From: an uncultured Lachnospiraceae bacterium
Lineage (GTDB): Bacteria > Bacillota > Clostridia > Lachnospirales > Lachnospiraceae
Assembly: GCA_910588125.1 (NCBI GenBank)
Contig: CAJUPI010000001.1
Location: forward strand, 62,001-126,000
Direction of reading: 5' to 3'
Length of the DNA stretch: 64,000 nt
Positions 39,040 through 47,074 of this stretch are shown here, one piece after another; positions within the stretch are counted from its first letter, which is position 1, and each line of letters begins with the position of its first letter. The position numbers and the translations under genes were made by a program. The notes below the pieces were generated by a model that made no database searches, had not been told where the DNA came from, and worked only from the letters and a program-made list of their open reading frames with translations.

Positions 39040-40701
39040 TCAGTCAGGCTGTACGGCATTACCAAGTTTCTCAAAAGGAGCATACCTGCCGGCAATTGCT
39101 TCTGCCACACGTACGCCGTCCATGGCTGCAGAGGTGATCCCTCCGGCATACCCGGCGCCTTCACCGCAGGGAAACAATCCTTTCATTTCACTTTCCAATT
39201 GTTCGTTCCGCCAAATCCGTACAGGAGAGGAAGTGCGGCTCTCCACTCCGGCAAGAATGGCATCCGCCCGGTCAAAGCCAGGAATCTTTTGGCCAAAGGC
39301 TTCTATTCCCTCCATCAGGGCTTCGCAAAGAACAGAGGGCAGCATCTGATGAAGAGAACCGAATCCCCAAGCTCCTTTCATCTGAGGGATTACATCCCCC
39401 AGGGCAGAGGACACTTCCTTTTTGCGGAAATCACCATATAACTGGACAGGGATTTTCCCTTCCGCGCATTGATACGCTGACTCTTCCAGACGTCTTTGAA
39501 AAGCCACTCCTGCCAACGGGGTATTGTCCGGAAAATCATCTGGCGTCACGGTTACAATCAATGCACTGTTGGCGTTTATCCCTCCGCGGTCATGGTAACT
39601 CATACCATTGATTGCCAATCTTCCAGGCTCGGAAGAGGCATTCACCACATAGCCGCCCGGACACATGCAAAAAGAATAAACGCCACGTCCCAAGGAAGAT
39701 TTCCAGGTCAGTTTATAGTCGGCCGCCCCAAGCCCTGGGATTATTTCCTTGCCATACTGCAAACAATTAATCATTTTTTGAGGATGTTGAATGCGTAGGC
39801 CTACTGCAAAGGCTTTGGCAGACATGAAAATGCCGTAGTCCTGAAGCATGGCAAAAGTATCTCTGGCACTGTGGCCAATCGCCAACACCACCGCTTCAGC
39901 TGGTATGTCCTCACCTTGTTCGGTCACTACTCCGCGAATCTGCCCCTGGCCGGATAAAAGCCCGGTTACCTGACAGCCAAAACGGACTTCACCTCCTAGA
40001 CGGATGATTTCCTTTCTCATGTTTTTTACGATTTGGCTTAAAACATCCGTACCGATATGTGGCTTATTTTGGTACAGGATCTCTTCACCGGCTCCAAATT
40101 CCCGAAAAATTTCCAGCACCAGCTGATTTCTCCCCTGAGGATCCTTGATAAGAGTATTTAATTTTCCATCCGAAAAAGTGCCCGCTCCCCCTTCTCCAAA
40201 TTGTACATTGGAACGGGCATCCAGAATTCCTGTTTTCCAAAATCTTGCCACCGCTTCCTGCCTTTTTGAAACATCAAATCCTCTCTCCAAGAGCAGAGGG
40301 CGATAGCCGTAACGGGCAAGCATCAGTCCACAGAACAATCCGGCAGGGCCGGTTCCGATGATAACCGGCGGATATGCCAGCTTTTTTATTCCTGGCTTTA
40401 CAAAGTGGTAGGCTTCTCGGGGAGAGGGCAGAATCTGTACATTTTTTGCTTTATGTAGCATAGCTTTTTCCAGGCTTTTTTTCGTTTTTCCCTTTTGAGA
40501 TGAAAGGGATTTCAATTCCACATCAAGAGTGTAACTATAAAACAACTCTGGCTTTTTCCGGGCGTCTAGCGATTGTCGGCGAATAACAACTGCTGCTATC
40601 TTCTCTGGAGATACCCGTAAAATTTTTGCCGCTTTTTGTTTCAATTCTTCCGGTTGATGTCCCACAGGTAATTTTAATTGTGTAATTTGTATCATAGGCA
40701 T
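39040..40701 (-). CDS. FAD-dependent dehydrogenase of unknown substrate
   Basis: The 553-aa protein belongs to the large uncharacterised FAD-dependent dehydrogenase family (COG2509-like). After an N-terminal ~90-residue domain it has the dinucleotide fold 'PVIIGTGPAGLFCGLMLARYG' in parts, 'RSNVQFGEGGAGTFSDGKL' and a C-terminal FAD motif 'GLFPCGEGAGYAGGITSAAMDG' in parts. Function unknown. Its ATG overlaps the end of the next FAD gene upstream by 10 nt, so two flavoproteins are made together. Confidence 0.85.
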   Translation of the reverse strand: MPMIQITQLKLPVGHQPEELKQKAAKILRVSPEKIAAVVIRRQSLDARKKPELFYSYTLDVELKSLSSQKGKTKKSLEKAMLHKAKNVQILPSPREAYHFVKPGIKKLAYPPVIIGTGPAGLFCGLMLARYGYRPLLLERGFDVSKRQEAVARFWKTGILDARSNVQFGEGGAGTFSDGKLNTLIKDPQGRNQLVLEIFREFGAGEEILYQNKPHIGTDVLSQIVKNMRKEIIRLGGEVRFGCQVTGLLSGQGQIRGVVTEQGEDIPAEAVVLAIGHSARDTFAMLQDYGIFMSAKAFAVGLRIQHPQKMINCLQYGKEIIPGLGAADYKLTWKSSLGRGVYSFCMCPGGYVVNASSEPGRLAINGMSYHDRGGINANSALIVTVTPDDFPDNTPLAGVAFQRRLEESAYQCAEGKIPVQLYGDFRKKEVSSALGDVIPQMKGAWGFGSLHQMLPSVLCEALMEGIEAFGQKIPGFDRADAILAGVESRTSSPVRIWRNEQLESEMKGLFPCGEGAGYAGGITSAAMDGVRVAEAIAGRYAPFEKLGNAVQPD

Positions 40702-41924
40702 TTACTCCCGGCAGCCATACCAGCCAGACAACCAGTTGACCAGGCCCATTGCAGATTATATCCGCCGCAGATTCCATCTACATCAAGGAGCTCACCGATC
40801 AGATAGAGATCCGGAACCAACCGCGATTCCAGTGTTTCCGGTATCAGCTCACGAGTGTCCACACCTCCGCAGCATACTTGCGCCTGTTCATAAGAGTTTG
40901 TTGCTGTGACTGCCACTTCCCAGGATTTGATTTGATTTGCCAGACGCCTCCAGGAGCTGTCTTTTACCTCTCCGGCAAGCTGCTCTGCTGGAATATTGGC
41001 CTGTTTAAAAAGCACGAAAGCCAGCTTTTTGTGAAGAACCCCTGTCAGAAAATCCTGGCATTTCATATCTGGTAGCTGTCTTGTTCTTTGTATCAAAAAG
41101 CTGCTCAAGGCTTCTCTGTTTTTATCAGGCATAAAGTCCAGTACCGCTTTGACCTCCTTTTTGGCCGCCAGCCTTTTGGCCGCCCAATGGCTGACTTGAA
41201 AGGTGGGAATTCCCGAAATGCCGTAATCCGTAAGCTGAAGCTCTCCGCTGTCCTCGCAAAGTCGCTCTCCATCGGAATACAAAGTAACTTTTGCCAGGCA
41301 GCGGACGCCTGCCAGATGTTTGAAATATTTACCTTCACAGCGAAGTTGCACCAGCGCCGGCAACGGTGGGATAATTCGATGTCCGAAGCCCTGAGCCAGC
41401 TGATAACCGCTGCCATCCGATCCCGTTTTCGGCGCCGCCATTGAACCGGTTGCTAAAATCAGAAAATCACTAAAAAAGTCTCCCTCACTGGTCCGGATCG
41501 TAAATGTTTTTCCTGCTTTTTTCTTCAGTTGTCGGATCTGGCAGTTCAAAACCACCGGAACCTTTCTCCTGTTAAGCTCTATCCGTAATAAATCCAGTAC
41601 GGCGGTTGCCTGTTCTGAATTCGGATAAATATAACCATTTTTATTTTTGGTGAGCAAACCCAGCTCTTCGAAAAAGAGCAGAGTATCCCGCACAGAGAAG
41701 AGATCCAGTACTTTCATAGGAAAATCCGGATAACTGCTATGATAACAATCGCTTCTGACGGAGAGATTCGTAAGGTTACATTTTCCGTTGCCTGTGGCCA
41801 GCAGCTTCTTGCCAACCCGATCCATATGTTCCAGAATCATCACATCGGCTCCCTGGCGCGCTGCCATAATTGCTGCCGCCATACCAGAAGCACCGCCTCC
41901 GACAACGATCCCTCTTCTTCCCAA
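40692..41924 (-). CDS. HI0933/YhiN-family FAD-dependent oxidoreductase
   Basis: The 410-aa flavoprotein starts 'GRRGIVVGGGASGMAAAIMA', a classic FAD-binding loop, and has 'RVGKKLLATGNGKCNLTN', the family signature, and the end 'GELLDVDGICGGYNLQWAWSTG' in parts. The reaction is unknown. I place the start at a TTG (41924) because AGGAGGTGAT stands 7 nt before it and the FAD loop then begins at the usual residue; the open frame extends 69 codons further upstream without support. It overlaps the next FAD gene. Confidence 0.88.
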   Translation of the reverse strand: MGRRGIVVGGGASGMAAAIMAARQGADVMILEHMDRVGKKLLATGNGKCNLTNLSVRSDCYHSSYPDFPMKVLDLFSVRDTLLFFEELGLLTKNKNGYIYPNSEQATAVLDLLRIELNRRKVPVVLNCQIRQLKKKAGKTFTIRTSEGDFFSDFLILATGSMAAPKTGSDGSGYQLAQGFGHRIIPPLPALVQLRCEGKYFKHLAGVRCLAKVTLYSDGERLCEDSGELQLTDYGISGIPTFQVSHWAAKRLAAKKEVKAVLDFMPDKNREALSSFLIQRTRQLPDMKCQDFLTGVLHKKLAFVLFKQANIPAEQLAGEVKDSSWRRLANQIKSWEVAVTATNSYEQAQVCCGGVDTRELIPETLESRLVPDLYLIGELLDVDGICGGYNLQWAWSTGCLAGMAAGSKCL

Positions 41925-42007
41925 ACCATCACCTCCTGATCCGTGTTTTATATTTTGGGCATCCTTCCTTATTGTATCTGCTTTATTATCCGTTTTCAAG
42001 TCTTTTA

Positions 42008-42412
42008 TCAGCTGGTATAAGACTCCAAATAGTGAATGACATCCATCATATCCGGAAACCAAATCCCCTCTCTCAAACGTTCTTGTTCTCGCACCGGGAA
42101 GTCCATCAGAGGAATATGTGTATAAAGGCAAATCGTTTCTTTATCTTTGCCGAACACCAATAAAAAGCCGTCTTCCGATACCAGATAATATTCTCCGGTT
42201 ATCTTTTCATGCCGAACCTGCTCATGGTTTACGGCAGCCAGATTTTCCGGTACGGTTTCCGTCGGCTGGATGGTTGCCATGGTTTTTTTTTCGCTGCTTG
42301 CCGTTGGTGAAACAGACACATTTTGCTTGTTCTGATTGACACAATATCCGGCAACGAGACAGGCAGCGCTAACTCCGACAAATAAAAATAAGCAGATCAT
42401 ATACCGTTTCAT
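42008..42412 (-). CDS. BofC-like single-span membrane protein
   Basis: A 134-aa protein with one N-terminal hydrophobic segment (about 4-22), a polar Ser/Thr/Glu linker and a C-terminal part 'TGEYYLVSEDGFLLVFGK', followed by 'IPLMDFPVREQERLREG', which resembles the C-terminal domain of the sporulation protein BofC. BofC controls forespore-to-mother-cell signalling; that role here is a guess from weak similarity. ATG 42412 has AGGAGG. It sits 58 nt after the DUF3048 lipoprotein gene. Confidence 0.6.
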   Translation of the reverse strand: MKRYMICLFLFVGVSAACLVAGYCVNQNKQNVSVSPTASSEKKTMATIQPTETVPENLAAVNHEQVRHEKITGEYYLVSEDGFLLVFGKDKETICLYTHIPLMDFPVREQERLREGIWFPDMMDVIHYLESYTS

Positions 42413-42470
42413 AGTGAAACCTCCTAATGATAGGGTTATTATCTGCTTATTTTTCCCTGTTATGGCATTT

Positions 42471-43610
42471 TTATTCCAGAACAATTTTTCCCGCATCCGA
42501 AGTAGGTACAATACATATCCAGGTTTTTCCTGGATTCAGCACAATTTCCCGGCCATCCGACGCAAAGTAGTGAGTAACTCCAAATTCTCCATCCTTTTTC
42601 CAGGAAATCTCGACAGCCTTTCCATTGGTGATAAAGAAGCCTCCCCATTGATCTTCGTGAACATTGATATTCCGATAATCCGTAGTTGCATAATAGCCGG
42701 CCGAACAACATTGGATCAGAATATTTTTAACTGTAATCGGACCTTCATTTCCCATGTGCTCGGCTCCATATTGATAGCGGTGATACAGTCCGTCCTCTTC
42801 GTGATATTCGAACCAGGGTTGATTGAGAGCGTATCCGGGAGTTACCTTCGACGCCTCAAGAACACCGTCTCCTGTCAAAAAAACAGGATACTCTACATTG
42901 GCAAAGTAATAATGCCCCTGGTACTCTTTGTCATATTCCTGAGAATATCCGAGTTTTTCAATCGCACGTTGTATTCCTTCATAGCTGGCGTAAGCGTTGT
43001 GAGGCCGCTTGCGGTCGCTTGAGCGATAATAGGCGGTTTCGCCAATGCCTTCAATGCCATTGATATTATCCACATTTTTCAGATAAGGCCTGGCAAAAGT
43101 GCTTTGGCCGTAATGAGCATAAATGGCATCGAATTCCCGCGCAAAATAGGTATAATAGGTACGGCAGCTCCGCACAGAGCCAATCCGTTCTAAATCGTCA
43201 TAGTTTTCTATAATTGCCATATAGCGGTTCATATCCCCTTCTACCGGAGCCTCATAGATAATGCCAGCCCGATTGATTCCATACTGAGGAAGAGCCGCCT
43301 TATCATTGCTCATCATGATCGCCAAAGGCCGACGGTTGCCCTGGGCAACGGGAACCATCTCCCCGGTCAGATAACTGCGGATCATACCGCCATCTTCCGT
43401 TCGCTCCCAGGGCGCGTAAACTTCTGGGCCTTTTGCTGCTTCACTCTCTTCGGGCTCCGTCTCAATGATAATCGGTTCCGTCTCCGGTTCGATATGGATC
43501 ACAGTATCTGCTAAATCGACGGGTTCTGAATTGGTCTTTTTGGCACAGCCTCCTGAAAAAATCACGGCAATCAGAAGCATCCCCCATATCATGATACGGC
43601 TTTTTTTCAT
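42471..43610 (-). CDS. DUF3048 (YerB-like) lipoprotein
   Basis: The 379-aa protein has a lipoprotein signal ending in 'FSGGC' (Cys22), an acidic Glu/Pro spacer (about 35-65) and then a DUF3048 region with 'RRPLAIMMSNDKAALPQYGI', 'IYEAPVEGDMNRYMAIIE' and 'GSVRSCRTYYTYFAREFDAIYAH' in parts. The B. subtilis relative YerB is poorly understood. ATG overlaps the ybeY stop (ATGA). It is probably exported and lipid-anchored by LspA processing. Confidence 0.9.
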   Translation of the reverse strand: MKKSRIMIWGMLLIAVIFSGGCAKKTNSEPVDLADTVIHIEPETEPIIIETEPEESEAAKGPEVYAPWERTEDGGMIRSYLTGEMVPVAQGNRRPLAIMMSNDKAALPQYGINRAGIIYEAPVEGDMNRYMAIIENYDDLERIGSVRSCRTYYTYFAREFDAIYAHYGQSTFARPYLKNVDNINGIEGIGETAYYRSSDRKRPHNAYASYEGIQRAIEKLGYSQEYDKEYQGHYYFANVEYPVFLTGDGVLEASKVTPGYALNQPWFEYHEEDGLYHRYQYGAEHMGNEGPITVKNILIQCCSAGYYATTDYRNINVHEDQWGGFFITNGKAVEISWKKDGEFGVTHYFASDGREIVLNPGKTWICIVPTSDAGKIVLE

Positions 43611-44104
43611 CGATCATATCCTTCCCCAGATAATATTTCCCGTTGCTTTTGCTCCATGAGTTCCCGCTCTTCTTCCTTCATGTGATCGTATCCGCAAAGA
43701 TGCAGCATACTGTGAGCAATTAGAAAAGCCAGCTCCCGACGCTGGGAATGTCCATATTTTTCGGCCTGTTCCACTATCTTTTCCACAGAAACCACGATAT
43801 CGCCCAAAATAAGCTCACCGGTCTCCGGATTAAAAAAATCTTCCACGTTCTCTTCCACATGGCTGAAATCCGACTCTTTTTCAAAGTCAATCATGGGAAA
43901 AGACAGTACATCGGTAGGTGCGTCCGTCTGCCGGTAATCGCGGTTGATTTCCTGTATGGCATCATTGTCAGTAAATAACACATTTACCTCAGCTTCATAA
44001 GGACATTTTTCATAGTCAAGCACTGCCGGGATGATCTCCTCCACAATATCCTCATAGGGAAGCTCCAATATTTTTTCTGTTTCGTACTCTACATGAATGG
44101 TCAT
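43607..44104 (-). CDS. ybeY: rRNA maturation endoribonuclease YbeY
   Basis: YbeY trims the 3' end of 16S rRNA and takes part in ribosome quality control. The 165-aa protein has the metal motif H-x3-H-x5-H in 'HSMLHLCGYDHMKEEE' and 'NRDYRQTDAPTDVLSFPM'. ATG 44104 is preceded by AAAGGGGAT; the longer frame runs into phoH and lacks a site. It follows phoH by 13 nt, so the yqfF/pgpH gene that separates them in B. subtilis is missing. Confidence 0.96.
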   Translation of the reverse strand: MTIHVEYETEKILELPYEDIVEEIIPAVLDYEKCPYEAEVNVLFTDNDAIQEINRDYRQTDAPTDVLSFPMIDFEKESDFSHVEENVEDFFNPETGELILGDIVVSVEKIVEQAEKYGHSQRRELAFLIAHSMLHLCGYDHMKEEERELMEQKQREILSGEGYDR

Positions 44105-44117
44105 CCGATCCCCTTTC

Positions 44118-45125
44118 TTATTTTCGACGATTCCGCCTTTCTGTTTTATCCGGCCGCTCCTTTCGCTCCTCTCTTCGTTCATAATTATCATAAGCTTGTA
44201 CGATTTTTTGTACTAACGGATGACGAACCACATCCTCGCTGGTCAGATTGCAAAAACCAATATCGTCAATTTTCTGTAATATCCGCATAGCCACGTCAAG
44301 CCCGGAGGCTGCTCCCCCGGGAAGATCCTTCTGGGTCTTATCTCCGGTGATAACCACCTTGGAACCAAAGCCGATTCGGGTCAGAAACATCTTCATTTGC
44401 GCCGGTGTTGTATTCTGGGCTTCATCCAGGATAATATAAGCATTATCCAAAGTCCGACCCCGCATATAGGCCAGAGGCGCCACTTCAATTAATCCCTTTT
44501 CGGAATTGTGAAGAAAGCTTTCAGCTCCCATAATCTGATACAATGCATCATAAAGCGGCCGCAGATAGGGATCGATTTTGCTCTGTAAATCTCCCGGCAG
44601 AAAGCCAAGCTTTTCTCCGGCTTCAATTGCCGGCCTGGTTAAAATAATCCGGTTTACCTCGCTGTTTTTAAAGGCTTGAATCGCCATCGCCATCGCCAGA
44701 TAAGTCTTCCCGGTTCCGGCCGGCCCGACACCAAAAACAATCATTTTTTTGCGAATGGCATCCACATATTGTTTCTGTCCCAATGTCTTTGGTTTGACCG
44801 GTTTGCCATTGACCGTGCGGCAGATAATATCCTTATCAATTTCCAAAATTGCATGGTCTGATTCGGTGAAGGAAAGGGAAAGTGCATAATCGACATTTTG
44901 CTCGGTGATAGTGTTACCGCGTTTGGAAAGCTCCACCAGATTGTTAAATACGCTTTTTGCCTTTTGAATCATGCCATCCGGACCAATCAGCTTAATTGCC
45001 CCGTCCCGGGCGACAATCGTCACTCGTAAGGTACGTTCTATTTTTTTCAAATACTGGTCAAACTGGCCGCATACATTTTTTTCATGTTCGACTGGGATGT
45101 CGATAATCGTCTCCAATATACTCAT
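44118..45125 (-). CDS. phoH: PhoH-family P-loop ATPase
   Basis: The 335-aa protein has the PhoH core: Walker A 'GVGPAGTGKTYLAMAMA', 'RPAIEAGEKLGFLPGDLQSKI' in parts, Walker B 'AYIILDEAQNTTPAQMKMF' and 'SKVVITGDKTQKDLPGG'. The N-terminal ~100 residues may bind RNA. PhoH proteins are linked to RNA metabolism and are neighbours of ybeY in most bacteria. Its ATG overlaps the yqfD stop by 4 nt. The C-terminus is Arg/Glu rich. Confidence 0.96.
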   Translation of the reverse strand: MSILETIIDIPVEHEKNVCGQFDQYLKKIERTLRVTIVARDGAIKLIGPDGMIQKAKSVFNNLVELSKRGNTITEQNVDYALSLSFTESDHAILEIDKDIICRTVNGKPVKPKTLGQKQYVDAIRKKMIVFGVGPAGTGKTYLAMAMAIQAFKNSEVNRIILTRPAIEAGEKLGFLPGDLQSKIDPYLRPLYDALYQIMGAESFLHNSEKGLIEVAPLAYMRGRTLDNAYIILDEAQNTTPAQMKMFLTRIGFGSKVVITGDKTQKDLPGGAASGLDVAMRILQKIDDIGFCNLTSEDVVRHPLVQKIVQAYDNYERREERKERPDKTERRNRRK

Positions 45126-46351
45126 TCAGTTATCTGTTCTCCTTCTTTTCCGGTTCCAATCCGTTCTTCCAGCAAAAAATCCCCCTGAATGATCCAACCG
45201 GAATCCTCTTTACATATTTTAACACTATTTTGGAGAATTTGTACCCCCTTTTGGCTTAAATTTTCTATCTTTTTTTGGTGAATTTTATCTTTTTCTATAT
45301 TTAACTCTTCTTCTGTCAAAAAATGCTCACAGGTTTGATATTCTTTGGCCAGGATTTGATCCACCCAGACAGGAAGATAAAAGTCGCCCAGTACTGTTAC
45401 CTGGCAGCTTCGAGAGGTGATCTCCCAGGGGTTTTCTCCCAGTGCCGGCAGCATCCAAAGAAAAGACAGGCCGCCCAGACGCAATCGGAACCCATGACGT
45501 TTTCTTCCGGTTTCTGTCCGCTTCAAAGTCAAAAAAGGCACCTTTTCCTGATAGCTTTCAGCCGTAATCGCATAAATATCCGCATCTGCCCGCACAGGCT
45601 GTTCGCGCACCAACTCCTCTGAATCATTATAAATCGGGATTGCACCGCGGACAAGCAAGGTTCCCTCTTCTACGGAATCTCCAATATGAATCTGAGATTT
45701 TCCCCGGCGAATGATCATGCGGGTGATCGTACCTGATTTTTCAGCTACCAGATCGCGAGGCAGGCTATCTTTTTGCGGGATATTACTCATCACCTCATTT
45801 TCCTTTACCTTAATCATCAAACGGGTGCCGGAAATACGCGCGGAAACCCATATGATTTCCGGATAATCACTGCGAATGGATTCTTCTAATTGATCACAGT
45901 CAATCCCTATCTTGGGACGTCCATAGCGGATATCCTGGGTATCCAAATAGTGAAGCAAAGTATCATCTGTAAACTGATAATTCCCTTCAATCGTAATATC
46001 CCAGATAAACTGTGACATCACCAACAAAACGAGAAAAAAGGAAGCAATGCCAGCGGCATATAATTTCCTTTTTCGGTTCCGGTATAAAAAAAAGGGAAGT
46101 CCGTATCTTCCCAGAATTCTCAGTCGTACCTGTGCCTTTCTGACTAATGGTTTTACCCGCCGGTAATCCCGGATGCTGATCAGGAACTGATAACTATCAT
46201 CCTGATATTTCAGATCCCAGATTACAATCTGTTTTGCCATACATAAATTCAGAAAACGTTCCGGTGAAAATCCTTTCAGCCGGATTCTCAGATATCCCTG
46301 GAAATAATGCTTTAAGGTATCCTTCAATCCAATCACTCCCGTTTCCATCAT
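45122..46351 (-). CDS. yqfD: Sporulation protein YqfD
   Basis: The 409-aa product fits YqfD: an N-terminal ~90-residue region, one membrane helix (about 95-112, 'AAGIASFFLVLLVMSQFIW'), then an outside domain with 'GIDCDQLEESIRSDYPEIIW' and 'VRGAIPIY'. YqfD is made in the mother cell and needed for efficient sporulation; its activity is unknown. It follows yqfC by 17 nt. Presence of yqfC-yqfD is good evidence that the organism forms spores. Confidence 0.92.
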   Translation of the reverse strand: MMETGVIGLKDTLKHYFQGYLRIRLKGFSPERFLNLCMAKQIVIWDLKYQDDSYQFLISIRDYRRVKPLVRKAQVRLRILGRYGLPFFLYRNRKRKLYAAGIASFFLVLLVMSQFIWDITIEGNYQFTDDTLLHYLDTQDIRYGRPKIGIDCDQLEESIRSDYPEIIWVSARISGTRLMIKVKENEVMSNIPQKDSLPRDLVAEKSGTITRMIIRRGKSQIHIGDSVEEGTLLVRGAIPIYNDSEELVREQPVRADADIYAITAESYQEKVPFLTLKRTETGRKRHGFRLRLGGLSFLWMLPALGENPWEITSRSCQVTVLGDFYLPVWVDQILAKEYQTCEHFLTEEELNIEKDKIHQKKIENLSQKGVQILQNSVKICKEDSGWIIQGDFLLEERIGTGKEGEQITE

Positions 46352-46368
46352 ATTCTTGTGAACACCGT

Positions 46369-46638
46369 TTAGTCGCCGAATTCCATTGACTGGATAAAAC
46401 CGCTGATTTTCATCTCATCGTGATTGTAATATTCGATATGAAGCCGTTTTCCGTGGAACTGCAGCTTGCAATTTCTTGCCTGTAGCTTTACCGTCTGATC
46501 ATCATAAATAAGAATTCCCCGATAGTTTTCGACTATTACGCTGGTTCGGCCAACAAACGATATCAATACCTCTCCCAATACCACATCTTTCGGCAGTTTC
46601 AGATTGTCCGCTGCCGCAATTTTCATCCGCTCAAACAA
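46369..46638 (-). CDS. yqfC: Sporulation protein YqfC
   Basis: An 89-aa protein of the YqfC family, with 'LKLPKDVVLGEVLISFVGR', 'IVENYRGILIYDDQTVKL' and a beta-rich remainder. In B. subtilis yqfC and yqfD are in the SigE regulon. The start is most likely TTG 46638 with AGAGGAT upstream; an internal ATG four codons later lacks a site. It begins just after the rpsU terminator, so it probably has its own promoter in the 40-nt gap, not clearly visible. Confidence 0.88.
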   Translation of the reverse strand: MFERMKIAAADNLKLPKDVVLGEVLISFVGRTSVIVENYRGILIYDDQTVKLQARNCKLQFHGKRLHIEYYNHDEMKISGFIQSMEFGD

Positions 46639-46678
46639 TGGCTCTATCCTCTGTTGGAAATTATTACTATTCTACGAA

Positions 46679-46708
46679 AAAAACCCCAGCCTTATGACTG
46701 GGGTTTTT
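46679..46708 (-). terminator. Rho-independent terminator of rpsU
   Basis: On the minus strand AAAAACCCCAG and CTGGGGTTTTT form an 11-bp stem with an 8-nt loop and a T-run, only 8 nt after the rpsU stop. Textbook form. Confidence 0.93.
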
Positions 46709-46715
46709 GAAACGT

Positions 46716-46892
46716 TTAATTAAATTTACGTTTTCTTGCGGCCTCAGACTTTTTCTTACGTCTGACGCTTGGTTTCTCGTAATGTTCTCTTTTACGAATT
46801 TCTTGCTGGATACCTGCTTTTGCACAGTTTCTTTTAAATCTGCGCAATGCACTGTCCAAACTCTCGTTCTCTTTAACAATTACGTTTGACAT
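46716..46892 (-). CDS. rpsU: 30S ribosomal protein bS21
   Basis: This 58-codon gene encodes a protein starting 'MSNVIVKENESLDSALRRF' and ending with a Lys/Arg-rich 'RRKKKSEAARKRKFN', the bS21 pattern. bS21 helps the small subunit in initiation of translation. The long open frame in another register over the same bases is a shadow. It has its own promoter (46969-46996), a leader of about 70 nt with AGGTG near the ATG, and its own terminator, so it is a separate unit upstream of yqfCD, as in B. subtilis where rpsU-yqeY precedes yqfC. Confidence 0.95.
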   Translation of the reverse strand: MSNVIVKENESLDSALRRFKRNCAKAGIQQEIRKREHYEKPSVRRKKKSEAARKRKFN

Positions 46893-46968
46893 CGCTCACA
46901 CCTGACCTCCCTCCAGTTGTGTACTTGTGCATAATACAACTGTTTGGGTATTTATTCGCACTGCTTAA

Positions 46969-46996
46969 ATTATAACATAAAATCTCTATTCGTCAA
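46969..46996 (-). promoter_or_regulatory. SigA-type promoter for rpsU
   Basis: On the minus strand TTGACG (46991-46996) and a perfect TATAAT (46969-46974) are 16 nt apart. The first 12 bases (TTGACGAATAGA) are the same as in the glmS promoter. Confidence 0.8.
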
Positions 46997-47074
46997 CTAT
47001 TTTTTGCAAAACATGGCAAATTTCCCTTTTGCCTTAAAAATCGCTTTTTTTAAGCCTGCAAATACGGCCTTAAG

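Noticed and set aside
42336..43022. 228-codon plus-strand open frame across the BofC-like and DUF3048 genes
   Set aside because: Overlaps two supported minus-strand genes with lipoprotein and membrane signals; its own sequence looks like no protein family.
46667..46879. 70-codon minus-strand frame over rpsU
   Set aside because: Out of frame with bS21, includes the terminator; the 58-codon frame encodes the true ribosomal protein.
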